Shown here piece by piece: positions 23,726 through 30,942 of a stretch of 38,249 nucleotides of DNA (the first letter of the stretch is position 1; every line of letters starts with the position of its first letter). This DNA comes from Bacteroidota bacterium (GTDB lineage: Bacteria > Bacteroidota > Bacteroidia > Chitinophagales > Saprospiraceae): the NCBI GenBank assembly GCA_009908745.1, contig JAAAOU010000420.1, forward strand, positions 1 to 38,249, given 5' to 3'. The notes beneath the pieces were generated by a model. The model was not told the origin of the DNA and searched no databases. It saw only the letters and a list, made by a program, of their open reading frames with translations. Position numbers and translations under genes: made by a program.

Positions 23726-25120
23726 ATGAAAGAAGAACTTCTCCACTACGCTTGGCGTATGCGCCGTTTCCACCACCACGATCTACAGACTACCGACGGT
23801 CAACGTGTATCTATTCTGCACCCCGGCCAGCACAACCCTGATGCAGGCCCTGACTTCCTCAACGCCCGCCTGCGCATAGGCGACACCCTGTGGGCAGGCA
23901 ATGTAGAAATGCACCTGCGTTCGTCAGACTGGCTGCAGCACCGTCATCAGGAGGACCTAGCCTACGACAATGTGATACTGCACGTCGTATTTGAGGACGA
24001 CCAGCCGATTGCCCGCACGACCGGCAGCCTGATCCCCTGCCTGGAGATGAAGAACCGTATCTCCCGGCGCCTAGCAGCCCACTACCAGCGGTTGCTGCAC
24101 AATGAATCTTGGGTGCCCTGCGCTGAGGCTTTGCCTACGGTCAACGAGCTCACCCGCCACCTCTGGCTAGACCGGCTGGCAGCGGAGCGGCTGGAGCAGA
24201 AGGCTGGCTTGATGACCAAGCGGCTGACCCAAAACCAAGAAGACTGGGAAGCGACCTTTTACCAGTTTCTCGCCCGCAGTTTCGGCAGCAAAGTCAATGG
24301 TGACCCAATGGAAATGCTGGCGCAGCAAACGCCGCTGCTGTTGCTCAAGAAATACCGGCACAGCTTGTTCCAGATGGAAGCGCTGCTGTTCGGGCAGTCG
24401 GGCCTGCTGGAACAGCAAGATTGGGCCGACGAATACCCGCGGCGATTGCTGCAGGAGTACCGCTTTCTGCAAAAAAAACACGGCTTGCGCCCCATACCCC
24501 TGCAAGCTTGGAAATTCATGCGGCTGCGGCCGGCCAACTTCCCGACGGTCCGCATAGCGCAACTGGCAGCCTTGCTCTATCAGACGGCCAGCCTGTTCAG
24601 CAAAGTGATGAGCGCGCAAGATGTGAAGGAACTGGAAAACGTATTCGAGGTGAAGCTCTCTAACTACTGGTGGGAGCACTATACCTTTGACAAAACTTCC
24701 CGCCGGCAGCAAAAAGCGCTGGGGCAGAGCACGGTACACCTGATCATCATCAATACCATCGTCCCTTTCCTCTTCCTGTACGGCAAACGCAAAGGGGATG
24801 CCCGTATGCAGGACAAGGCGCTAAATGTGCTGGAAGACCTGCGGCCAGAACAGAACCGCATCATCCGCGGCTGGAAAAAAGTGGGCATGAACGCGCAATC
24901 GGCGTACCAATCGCAAGCCCTGCTGCAGCTCAAGTCGGCCTACTGTGACCAACGGCGCTGCCTAGAATGCGCGATCGGCAATGCACTGCTCAAAGAAGAG
25001 GGGCTGGCGGAAGAGCCCTGGCCCGGAGCGGTGATCGGGGAGGACTGGGAGAAGGACTGGGGAGCGTTATTTTCGCTGCCACAGTCTGTGGTTCCTGCCA
25101 AAGCAGCGAGCCTCTGCTAG
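23726..25120 (+). CDS. DUF2851 family protein
   Basis: From the ATG at 23726 (MKEELLHYAWRMRRF) this is 464 residues. It matches DUF2851, a family almost confined to Bacteroidota. The N-terminal part has the family landmarks ILHPGQHNPDAGPDFLNARL, WAGNVEMHLRSSDW and LAYDNVILHVVFEDD, a beta fold whose conserved D, E and H residues suggest a nuclease-like site. The C-terminal part is helical and ends with a cysteine-containing segment (YCDQRRCLECAIGNALL). The track start at 23684 would run through the palindrome and is less likely. Function is unknown. The stop is only 10 bases from the convergent LytTR regulator. Confidence 0.85.
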   Translation: MKEELLHYAWRMRRFHHHDLQTTDGQRVSILHPGQHNPDAGPDFLNARLRIGDTLWAGNVEMHLRSSDWLQHRHQEDLAYDNVILHVVFEDDQPIARTTGSLIPCLEMKNRISRRLAAHYQRLLHNESWVPCAEALPTVNELTRHLWLDRLAAERLEQKAGLMTKRLTQNQEDWEATFYQFLARSFGSKVNGDPMEMLAQQTPLLLLKKYRHSLFQMEALLFGQSGLLEQQDWADEYPRRLLQEYRFLQKKHGLRPIPLQAWKFMRLRPANFPTVRIAQLAALLYQTASLFSKVMSAQDVKELENVFEVKLSNYWWEHYTFDKTSRRQQKALGQSTVHLIIINTIVPFLFLYGKRKGDARMQDKALNVLEDLRPEQNRIIRGWKKVGMNAQSAYQSQALLQLKSAYCDQRRCLECAIGNALLKEEGLAEEPWPGAVIGEDWEKDWGALFSLPQSVVPAKAASLC

Positions 25121-25130
25121 CGTAATAATT

Positions 25131-25859
25131 TTAAAACATCAACTCCTTGATGCGGTCCATATACCCCCGGCTCACCCGCACCACGTCGCCGTTCTGCATT
25201 TTCACGTCGTAGCTGCTGGCATACTTGTCGACGCTCTGCACCCGGTTGATGTTGATGATGGAGGAGCGGTGGACGCGGATGAAGACCTCGGGGTTGAGCC
25301 TTTCCTCTACTTTGCCGATGCCGTAGTTGCTGAGGTGGAAGCCTTCTTCCGTGATCAGCCGGGAGTAATCGCCATCGGCCTCGATACGGATAATGTTCTC
25401 GACGGCGAGATTGATAAGGCGGCGGCCAGACTGCACGAGGATGCGCTCGGGGAAGGTTTGCTTGTCTTGCAGCAGGCTCTCGGTGAGCGTGCCGAGAGAA
25501 GGGGTGCTTTCCGCTTTGAGCACCCGCTGCACCGCCTCGTGGAAACGTTCTTTGGTGTATGGCTTGAGCAGGTAGTCTACGGCATGGACTTCAAATGCCC
25601 GGAGCGCGTACTGATCGTAAGCGGTGGAAAAGATGACTTGCGGAATCTCGTCGAGATGCGTGAGTACTTCGAAGCCGCTCATGCCCGGCATTTGTATATC
25701 CAAGAAAACCAAGTCCGGCTCAAATTCCCGGATGGCTTTGATGGCATCTACGCCGTTGTTGGCTTCCCCCATCAGTACCAGCTCGGGATAATCCTCTAGG
25801 TATTCCCGGATAAGCTTGCGGCCGGCTGATTCGTCGTCTACGATGATTACTTTTTTCAT
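25131..25859 (-). CDS. LytTR-family response regulator
   Basis: The 242-residue regulator has a receiver domain (1-120) with acidic pocket D8/D9, phosphoacceptor D54 in LVFLDIQMPG and K99 in LLKPYTKERF. After a linker comes a LytTR DNA-binding domain (about 140-240, with INLAVENIIRIEADGDYSRL, FIRVHRSSIININRV and VVRVSRGYMDRIKEL). Such regulators pair with LytS-type kinases and control envelope or metabolite genes. The kinase is encoded 63 bases upstream on the same strand, so this is a matched pair. Targets cannot be read from the window. Confidence 0.92.
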   Translation of the reverse strand: MKKVIIVDDESAGRKLIREYLEDYPELVLMGEANNGVDAIKAIREFEPDLVFLDIQMPGMSGFEVLTHLDEIPQVIFSTAYDQYALRAFEVHAVDYLLKPYTKERFHEAVQRVLKAESTPSLGTLTESLLQDKQTFPERILVQSGRRLINLAVENIIRIEADGDYSRLITEEGFHLSNYGIGKVEERLNPEVFIRVHRSSIININRVQSVDKYASSYDVKMQNGDVVRVSRGYMDRIKELMF

Positions 25860-25922
25860 AAGCTGGTTTGCCAGGTTTGGTAATTAAGTGCTTGTTGGGA
25901 CTTCACACTTCGGGCTGCCAGG

Positions 25923-27011
25923 CTAAATTGCAAATTCTATTTTTAACCCTTGGGGCTTATTGTCGCTGATGCGCAGCTCGCTACCGTATTGCTTCTCTAG
26001 GCGCAAACGGGTATTCTTCAAGCCTACGCCGCCGTTGCGAAACAAGTGCCCCTTATCGGCTAGGCCTTCTCCGGTGTCCGAGACTTCAAAGGCCAATTGG
26101 CTGCCTTTCTGGCGTACGCGGATCAGCACCTGACCGCCCTGAATGAGGTTAGAAATGCCATGCTTGATCGAGTTTTCCACCAGGGGTTGCAAGATCATAG
26201 GCGGGACCATGCGTTCGCGCAGGGCATCCGGCACGTCAATGACTACCTGCAGGCGGTCTTCAAAGCGGGCTTTCTCCAGCGCTAGGTATTTTTCCACAAA
26301 TTGTAGTTCCTCGTCCAGGGTTACTTTGTTGGACTTTGAGGCTTTTAGCTGATAGCGGAACAGGTCGGACAGCTGGGCGATCATCTCGCGCGTCTGCTCT
26401 TGCTCCGGTGGTACCGAAGCGCTGATCGCATTGAAAGTGTTATACAGAAAATGAGGGTTAAGCTGGGCTTTGAGGGCTGCGAGTTCGCTTTTCAGGGCAG
26501 CTTCGCTCAGAGCAGCTTTGAGCTTGAGGTTACGCTCGTTGCTGCGATAGTACTCGTAAGCGTGCAGCATACCAAACTGTATAAAGTAGAAAAGCGCCGG
26601 GATATACACGTCCCACACTTGCCCCCAACCGCCCAAGTGGTTGAAGCCAAAATAATCGCATAAGTAATGGTAGCCTTTCCAGCCCCCGACCAATACTAGC
26701 AGGGGCAAGCCGATGATATGCAGCAGCAAACGGTATTGAAGCTTACAGTGCCGCAACCTCCGGAAGATCAGCCACCATATAGGCACTGATGTGGCAAACA
26801 TGCAGAAGTACTGAAGGCCGGCGTTATCCATGAACTCCTGCAAGCTGAAGAATAGATCATCCTCATCCCGGAAATCTGTAACGTTTAGCCAGAGGGTCAG
26901 GTGGTAGCTTAGGGCAAAAAACAGATACAATCCCGCTATTGCCGCTAATTCATACAAGCGGATGCCGCCAACTTGCCGGTGCCAAATGCTTTCTTTATTC
27001 ATGTCACTCAT
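25923..27011 (-). CDS. LytS-like sensor histidine kinase
   Basis: From the ATG at 27011 (MSDMNKESIW) the protein has 362 residues; the longer ORF start at 27140 lies inside the upstream gene. There are four membrane helices (about 21-42, 66-85, 93-112 and 134-155) with no large sensory domain. A short coiled segment follows, then the His_kinase motif LKAQLNPHFLYNTFNAIS with H187, N-box PLVENSIKHG (N280) and the glycine motif DTGEGLADKG and GGVGLKNTRLRLE. The signal is probably sensed in or near the membrane. The next gene downstream is the LytTR regulator; the unknown exported protein gene is 28 bases upstream. Confidence 0.92.
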   Translation of the reverse strand: MSDMNKESIWHRQVGGIRLYELAAIAGLYLFFALSYHLTLWLNVTDFRDEDDLFFSLQEFMDNAGLQYFCMFATSVPIWWLIFRRLRHCKLQYRLLLHIIGLPLLVLVGGWKGYHYLCDYFGFNHLGGWGQVWDVYIPALFYFIQFGMLHAYEYYRSNERNLKLKAALSEAALKSELAALKAQLNPHFLYNTFNAISASVPPEQEQTREMIAQLSDLFRYQLKASKSNKVTLDEELQFVEKYLALEKARFEDRLQVVIDVPDALRERMVPPMILQPLVENSIKHGISNLIQGGQVLIRVRQKGSQLAFEVSDTGEGLADKGHLFRNGGVGLKNTRLRLEKQYGSELRISDNKPQGLKIEFAI

Positions 27012-27039
27012 TTTTCCTCCACACGGGTGGCTGTCCACT

Positions 27040-27726
27040 TTACTCAGCGGTAGCTTCTTTCTCCTCAGTGAATACCCACCAAGTTTTTCCGGTCTTGGGG
27101 TTGAAGCTGATCTTTGCCGTGCCCCTGTCAGAATGCACAATGTACTTGCCCTCGACGATGAGTGGCTTGCCGTTCAAACTGGCGGTCGCCTCTCCGTCTT
27201 GGTAGTGAAACTCGAGGCCGTTTTTGAAGTAGAGCTTCAAATTATACTGCCCCGGGCGCTCCTCAGAGGCTAGCACTATTTTCTTTTGCAGTTCGGCAGA
27301 CTTCTTATATGCTGTCTCGACGCCGTATGGCCGGCTCACGTACTTTTCATCGTGCCCCCGGTTGATTACAATTACGCTCTCGGTCCAGTTCTTGGCATAA
27401 CCTTGCCGCTTAGCATCGCGGTTGGTTTCAAATACACGCAGGCGTTTATTGGTCAGGGAGTAATCATCCGCTTTACCCTGGCGGTAACTCGGGTAAACCA
27501 ATAGGGTGATTTGCTTTTCTTCGTAGGTAAAAGCAGCTCCTTCTTTTTCTACCGGAGGAATAGCTTTGCCTTCTTCGTCCATGACCTCATAGGTCGTGCC
27601 TTCCGGGTAGACGATCACTTTTTCTTCATCGGTTTCCAAATTGTTGATGACGAAAGTAACGCTGTTGCCTGCGAGCGATAAAATTGGCATACACAACAGG
27701 AGGAGAATAGGCATCAAATTTTTCAT
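27040..27726 (-). CDS. Exported protein of unknown function, upstream of the LytS kinase
   Basis: From the ATG at 27726 this is a 228-residue protein with signal peptide MKNLMPILLLLCMPILSLAG. The mature part is beta-rich and charged, with VTFVINNLETDEEKVIVYPEG near the start and LKLYFKNGLEFHYQDGEATASLNGKPL near the end. I recognise no family. The 28-base gap to the kinase gene suggests one transcript, so it may be a periplasmic input or accessory of that system. The upstream ATG at 27774 in the track would put extra residues before a good signal peptide and is rejected. Confidence 0.72.
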   Translation of the reverse strand: MKNLMPILLLLCMPILSLAGNSVTFVINNLETDEEKVIVYPEGTTYEVMDEEGKAIPPVEKEGAAFTYEEKQITLLVYPSYRQGKADDYSLTNKRLRVFETNRDAKRQGYAKNWTESVIVINRGHDEKYVSRPYGVETAYKKSAELQKKIVLASEERPGQYNLKLYFKNGLEFHYQDGEATASLNGKPLIVEGKYIVHSDRGTAKISFNPKTGKTWWVFTEEKEATAE

Positions 27727-27894
27727 AGGTGATTCTTGTAATTTAAAAGCAGTCGGGTGATTGGTTACAGTCACAAATATGGAGCAAAAACCGGGTGTTG
27801 TCCACCACTTACCGACGAGTGGCCATATAGGCCGATGAATGTATATCGGGCCCGATTCAAATGGTAGCCGCTGTAAATTCGAAAATCCCCCTTG

Positions 27895-28536
27895 TTATCG
27901 CCTTCTTGCCACGAGCAACCCATCCCTGATGGGCAACAGCAGGCTCTCTACCCGCTCGTCCTCCCGCAGCATCAGGTTGAAGGCATGGAGCTGTTTGGTA
28001 TCCTCATCGGTTTCCCGCTTATCAGTAGCTACCTTCCCGCTCCACAAGACATTATCGGCTATGATCAAACCGCCGGGAGCCATTTTGTCAATGACCAAAC
28101 CGTAATAATCGCGGTAGTACTGCTTGCCAGCGTCTATGAAAACCAGGTCGAACGGGCCGGGCAACGTAGGCACGACCTCCAGCGCATCTCCAATGTGTAG
28201 CTGTACCTGCTCGTCGAGCCCTGCCTTCTCCAGGTATTTGCGTATCAGGTACTCCAGCTCGGGGTTGGCCTCTATGGTGTGAAGGATGCCGCCCGGGGTA
28301 AGCCCCCGTGCCAAGCAGATCGCCGCGTACCCTGTGAAGGTGCCAATCTCCAGTGCTTTTTGAGGTTGTTTCAGCTGGCTCAGCATACGGAGCAGTTGCC
28401 CCTGCAGCGGGCCGGAAAGCATCTGCGGGGCAAGCGTTTTCAGGTGGGTTTCCCGCTCGAGTTCATACAATACCCTCTCCGGGGTGTCAGAGTACTGCTC
28501 GCAATAATCAAAAATGGCTTGGTCCAGACGCTGCAT
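27895..28536 (-). CDS. SAM-dependent O-methyltransferase (class I, PF01596 type)
   Basis: This 213-residue enzyme matches the small-molecule O-methyltransferases related to catechol and caffeoyl-CoA methyltransferases. Visible motifs are ALEIGTFTGYAAICLARGL (SAM-binding loop, about 62-80), HTIEANPELE (acidic residue contacting ribose), VFIDAGKQYYRDYY (metal and substrate region, about 132-145) and IIADNVLWSGKV (about 158-169, metal ligands D and N). These make a divalent-metal-dependent methyltransferase likely. The substrate is unknown. It lies 11 bases after the gene at 28548-29090 in the same direction, so the two are probably co-transcribed. Confidence 0.9.
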   Translation of the reverse strand: MQRLDQAIFDYCEQYSDTPERVLYELERETHLKTLAPQMLSGPLQGQLLRMLSQLKQPQKALEIGTFTGYAAICLARGLTPGGILHTIEANPELEYLIRKYLEKAGLDEQVQLHIGDALEVVPTLPGPFDLVFIDAGKQYYRDYYGLVIDKMAPGGLIIADNVLWSGKVATDKRETDEDTKQLHAFNLMLREDERVESLLLPIRDGLLVARRR

Positions 28537-28547
28537 ACGATAAGGGC

Positions 28548-29090
28548 TTATTCCTCCTCCTGCAAATGGTGCTGATAACGCGCTACTTGCCGGGCGAAGT
28601 CGAGGAAGTACTTGTGGGCGGGCGTAAAACGGAAGGTTTGCTCATCGAGTTTCTCTATGATGCGCCGGCGGTGGAGCCGGTTGTAGAAATTGCGGCGGGA
28701 AGGCGCATCTTGCAAATTGGAAGTCGCTTCGAGTACCTCCCGGAAAGAAGACAGCTCAAAGAACTGCTCTACCTGTTCGAACTCCAAGGTGTGAAAAGAC
28801 AGCTGCTCGAGCAGATTATACCCCTCGCGGTCCAACTCGTAACACAGCACCCCGATAAAAATGCAAATATCCCGAGACAACGCGTCTGTGTCCCGGCCAC
28901 TCTGCAAAAAAGCGTACTCGCTGTGGTACTGTAGCTCCAACCCAAAGGAAGAACGGAAAAAATCCCGGTAGAAATCAACCTGCTGCTTGAGGGTCATGAA
29001 AGCGGCGTCACCTTCCAGCAGAAAACGGCCGTCAACCAGTAGGGCTTCCACGACATCGCGGTGTTGTTCGGGGTAAGTGACGGGCTCCAT
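28548..29090 (-). CDS. Possible MksE-like (condensin accessory) protein, orphan
   Basis: The 180-residue acidic helical protein starts MEPVTYPEQHRDVVEALLVDGRFL. A segment follows containing FYRDFFRSSFGLELQYHSEYAFLQS, then an all-helical part and a basic stretch RRNFYNRLHRRRIIEKL that looks like a winged-helix element. This order (short helix ending in G-R/K-F, a small beta hairpin, then long helices and a wHTH) resembles MksE/DUF4194-type condensin subunits, but the match is by impression only. The usual partners MksF and MksB are not adjacent; instead it precedes an O-methyltransferase. If the family call is wrong it remains a conserved hypothetical gene. Confidence 0.5.
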   Translation of the reverse strand: MEPVTYPEQHRDVVEALLVDGRFLLEGDAAFMTLKQQVDFYRDFFRSSFGLELQYHSEYAFLQSGRDTDALSRDICIFIGVLCYELDREGYNLLEQLSFHTLEFEQVEQFFELSSFREVLEATSNLQDAPSRRNFYNRLHRRRIIEKLDEQTFRFTPAHKYFLDFARQVARYQHHLQEEE

Positions 29091-29113
29091 ATCAAAGGGG
29101 CTTGTGATAGACG

Positions 29114-29148
29114 AAGAACCCCGCCGTATCAGCCGCGGCAGGGTTCTT
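29114..29148. terminator. Terminator-like hairpin between the OmpH and MksE-like genes
   Basis: AAGAACCC-c-GCCG pairs with CGGC-a-GGGTTCTT around a 9-base loop. It lies just after the OmpH stop (minus-strand transcription). The T-tract is better on the plus strand (TTTTCTTCT) than on the minus (TTCTTCG), so its direction is ambiguous. Confidence 0.65.
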
Positions 29149-29167
29149 TTCTTCTCTTGGCAGGGGT

Positions 29168-29671
29168 TTACAACTTGGCTTTCACCAATTCCATGACATC
29201 GTCACTTTCTTCGGCGAAGAGGATAGCGTTGAAGACGCTCGTGTCAAAAATCATGACATAGCCGTTTTCCTCAGCCACATCGTCGATGGCGGCTTCCACT
29301 TTTGCGATGATCGGCTCGAGCAGTTCTTTGCGCCGTTGCTGCACTTTTTTGGAGACATCCTGCTCGTATTCCAATATTTTGGCGCGTTCCTCTTCCAGTG
29401 CTTGCTGCTGCTCTTGCTGCTTGACGGGCGGCAGCTCGCCAGCTTGCGCTTTTTTGGCGAAAGCCTGAGCTTTCTGTTGCCACTCTTTTGCCATTTCTTC
29501 TCCCTTTGCCACCAGTTGATCCTGATAGTCCGCCAGCGTGGAGTCCGCTGCCTGTGTCTCTTCCAGGGAAGAAAGGAGGTTGCCGAAGTTGAGGTGGCCG
29601 TATTTCTGGGCAGAAACCATGCCCGTTCCAAGAAGTACAAATGCAGATAACAAAAGAAACTGCTTCATCAT
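29168..29671 (-). CDS. OmpH/Skp-family periplasmic chaperone
   Basis: The 167-residue protein has a signal peptide (MMKQFLLLSAFVLLGTGMVSAQ) and the Skp-like layout. A short beta segment (YGHLNFGNLLSSLEE) is followed by two long Gln/Glu/Lys-rich helices (about 45-125) forming the prong, then a closing beta segment (VMIFDTSVFNAILFAEESDDVMELVKAKL). Skp-type chaperones carry unfolded outer-membrane proteins across the periplasm, relevant here to receptors such as that at 19170. A good promoter precedes it and a hairpin follows, so it may be a single-gene unit. Bacteroidota usually have two adjacent ompH copies near bamA; only this one is seen. Confidence 0.88.
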   Translation of the reverse strand: MMKQFLLLSAFVLLGTGMVSAQKYGHLNFGNLLSSLEETQAADSTLADYQDQLVAKGEEMAKEWQQKAQAFAKKAQAGELPPVKQQEQQQALEEERAKILEYEQDVSKKVQQRRKELLEPIIAKVEAAIDDVAEENGYVMIFDTSVFNAILFAEESDDVMELVKAKL

Positions 29672-29691
29672 AGTATTTTTTTGCTGTCCCG

Positions 29692-29723
29692 CAAAAGTAG
29701 CCTTTGTCTGGCCGTTGTGCCAA
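29692..29723 (-). promoter_or_regulatory. Promoter for ompH (TTG-N21-TACTTTTG, minus strand)
   Basis: On the minus strand TTG (29723-29721) and TACTTTTG (29699-29692) are 21 bases apart, a full Bacteroidota promoter 20 bases ahead of the start codon. Confidence 0.75.
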
Positions 29724-29812
29724 TTAAATTGTGCTAAATTATAGTTAGCATCGGGTTAAAGGGGCGCAAAAGCGTGCAAGCCGAGGCGGGGCAATACAAA
29801 TGTTTGCAAAAA

Positions 29813-29843
29813 TTTGTTTTTAAAACAAAAGGTTTTATTTTTG
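29813..29843 (+). promoter_or_regulatory. Promoter for the glucosaminidase (TTTG-N19-TATTTTTG)
   Basis: TTTG (29813-29816) and TATTTTTG (29836-29843) are spaced by 19 bases. The region is very AT-rich. It places transcription start near 29850 and supports the ATG at 29882 over the track start at 29774, which lies upstream of the promoter. Confidence 0.8.
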
Positions 29844-29881
29844 TGTCCATCTTGTTTATTGCAACACAAAATGTGCGGAAC

Positions 29882-30739
29882 ATGGACTTGAAACCGACCC
29901 TTCCCCTCCGTCAGCACGCCAAGCAGGCGGGCACACGGATCAGCAACGGCCTGCAGCAGCACTGGCTGAAAATGGCGCTTTTAGGCGCAGCGGCCTATAT
30001 GGCGTATCATAAAGATATGGACATCGACTTGCAGCTTAGCCAAGCGCCGGCAGCTGTGGTCCGTTCTGCGAAGGCGGCCACCACAGCAGCAGCGGCCCAA
30101 TCTGCAGCAAGCTACTCCGCAGTAGCCAAGCCCATCAATACTTCCCTGAAGGCAAAGCCCAAAGCAAAGGCCAGCCAAGAACAGCGGCACAAGCGCCTTA
30201 ACGTGAGCAACTTAGCCAACACCTACTCCAACCTGACCGCCGATGACAAAGGCGAGCCGTCAGCGGAAAGCAAAGCCGCCCGCATCAGCAAAAAGGCCAA
30301 GCAAAAAGCTTACGTCAAACGCTTCGCCAAAGTCGCGCAAATGGAGATGGAAAAGTACGGTATCCCGGCTAGTATCACCCTGGCGCAAGGCCTGCTGGAA
30401 AGCAACGTGGGGGAAAGCAAGCTGGCCACCCGCAACAACAACCATTTCGGCATGAAATGTTTTTCCCGCCGCTGCCGCCAAGGCCACTGCAGCAACTTTA
30501 CCGACGATAGCCACAAGGACTTTTTCCGCATTTACAAAAGTGCTTGGGAAAGCTACCGTGCCCACAGCTTGCTGCTTAAGCGCAGCGAGCGCTACCAGCC
30601 GCTGTTCGAGCTGCGGAGTACGGACTACCGGAGCTGGGCACGTGGCCTCAAAAAAGCCGGCTACGCGACAGACCCCGATTATGCGGAGAAACTGGTCAAC
30701 CTTATCGAAGGCTTGGGCTTGGACCGGTTTGACCGTTAA
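29882..30739 (+). CDS. Glucosaminidase-domain peptidoglycan hydrolase
   Basis: From the ATG at 29882 the protein has 285 residues. A basic N-terminus and a weak hydrophobic segment (about 29-42) are followed by an Ala/Lys-rich low-complexity linker (about 55-140). The C-terminal domain (about 145-285) is of the Glucosaminidase/FlgJ type (PF01832): YGIPASITLAQGLLESNVGESKLA carries the likely catalytic glutamate E173, followed by NNNHFGMKC and SYRAHSLLL. It should cut the glycan strands of peptidoglycan. Extra cysteines (CFSRRCRQGHC) sit where the family often has a small insertion. There is no LysM domain, unlike many relatives. It is transcribed from its own promoter. Confidence 0.88.
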   Translation: MDLKPTLPLRQHAKQAGTRISNGLQQHWLKMALLGAAAYMAYHKDMDIDLQLSQAPAAVVRSAKAATTAAAAQSAASYSAVAKPINTSLKAKPKAKASQEQRHKRLNVSNLANTYSNLTADDKGEPSAESKAARISKKAKQKAYVKRFAKVAQMEMEKYGIPASITLAQGLLESNVGESKLATRNNNHFGMKCFSRRCRQGHCSNFTDDSHKDFFRIYKSAWESYRAHSLLLKRSERYQPLFELRSTDYRSWARGLKKAGYATDPDYAEKLVNLIEGLGLDRFDR

Positions 30740-30942
30740 TCTTGTGATTTTTTCACACGCTTTTGACTGGCAGGGGTTGTGTGAAGGCCAGATTGTCAAG
30801 TCTTCACCGATAACGTATAATGCCAGCTTCAGGGCCCAAGTATGGGAAAGCTGCGAGCAGTACACCCACTCCTCCATCGTTGCCTACTCTGATATTCAGC
30901 GTATGCTGATGTCGTAGTAGTTTTACGGCCGGCTATTTGGGT

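Noticed and set aside
27845-27856. 12-bp palindrome ATCGGGCCCGAT
   Set aside because: Short, GC-rich and not near a promoter; likely chance.
29800-29870. Third copy of the metal operator near the glucosaminidase promoter
   Set aside because: Only isolated TTGCAA half-sites (TTTGCAAAA, ATTGCAACA) are present, without dyad symmetry; AT-rich sequence explains them.
30740-30942. Small gene between the glucosaminidase and the CHAT gene
   Set aside because: The plus-strand ORF 30540-30917 is a frame-shifted read of the glucosaminidase extended into spacer; no start, domain or codon pattern supports it.
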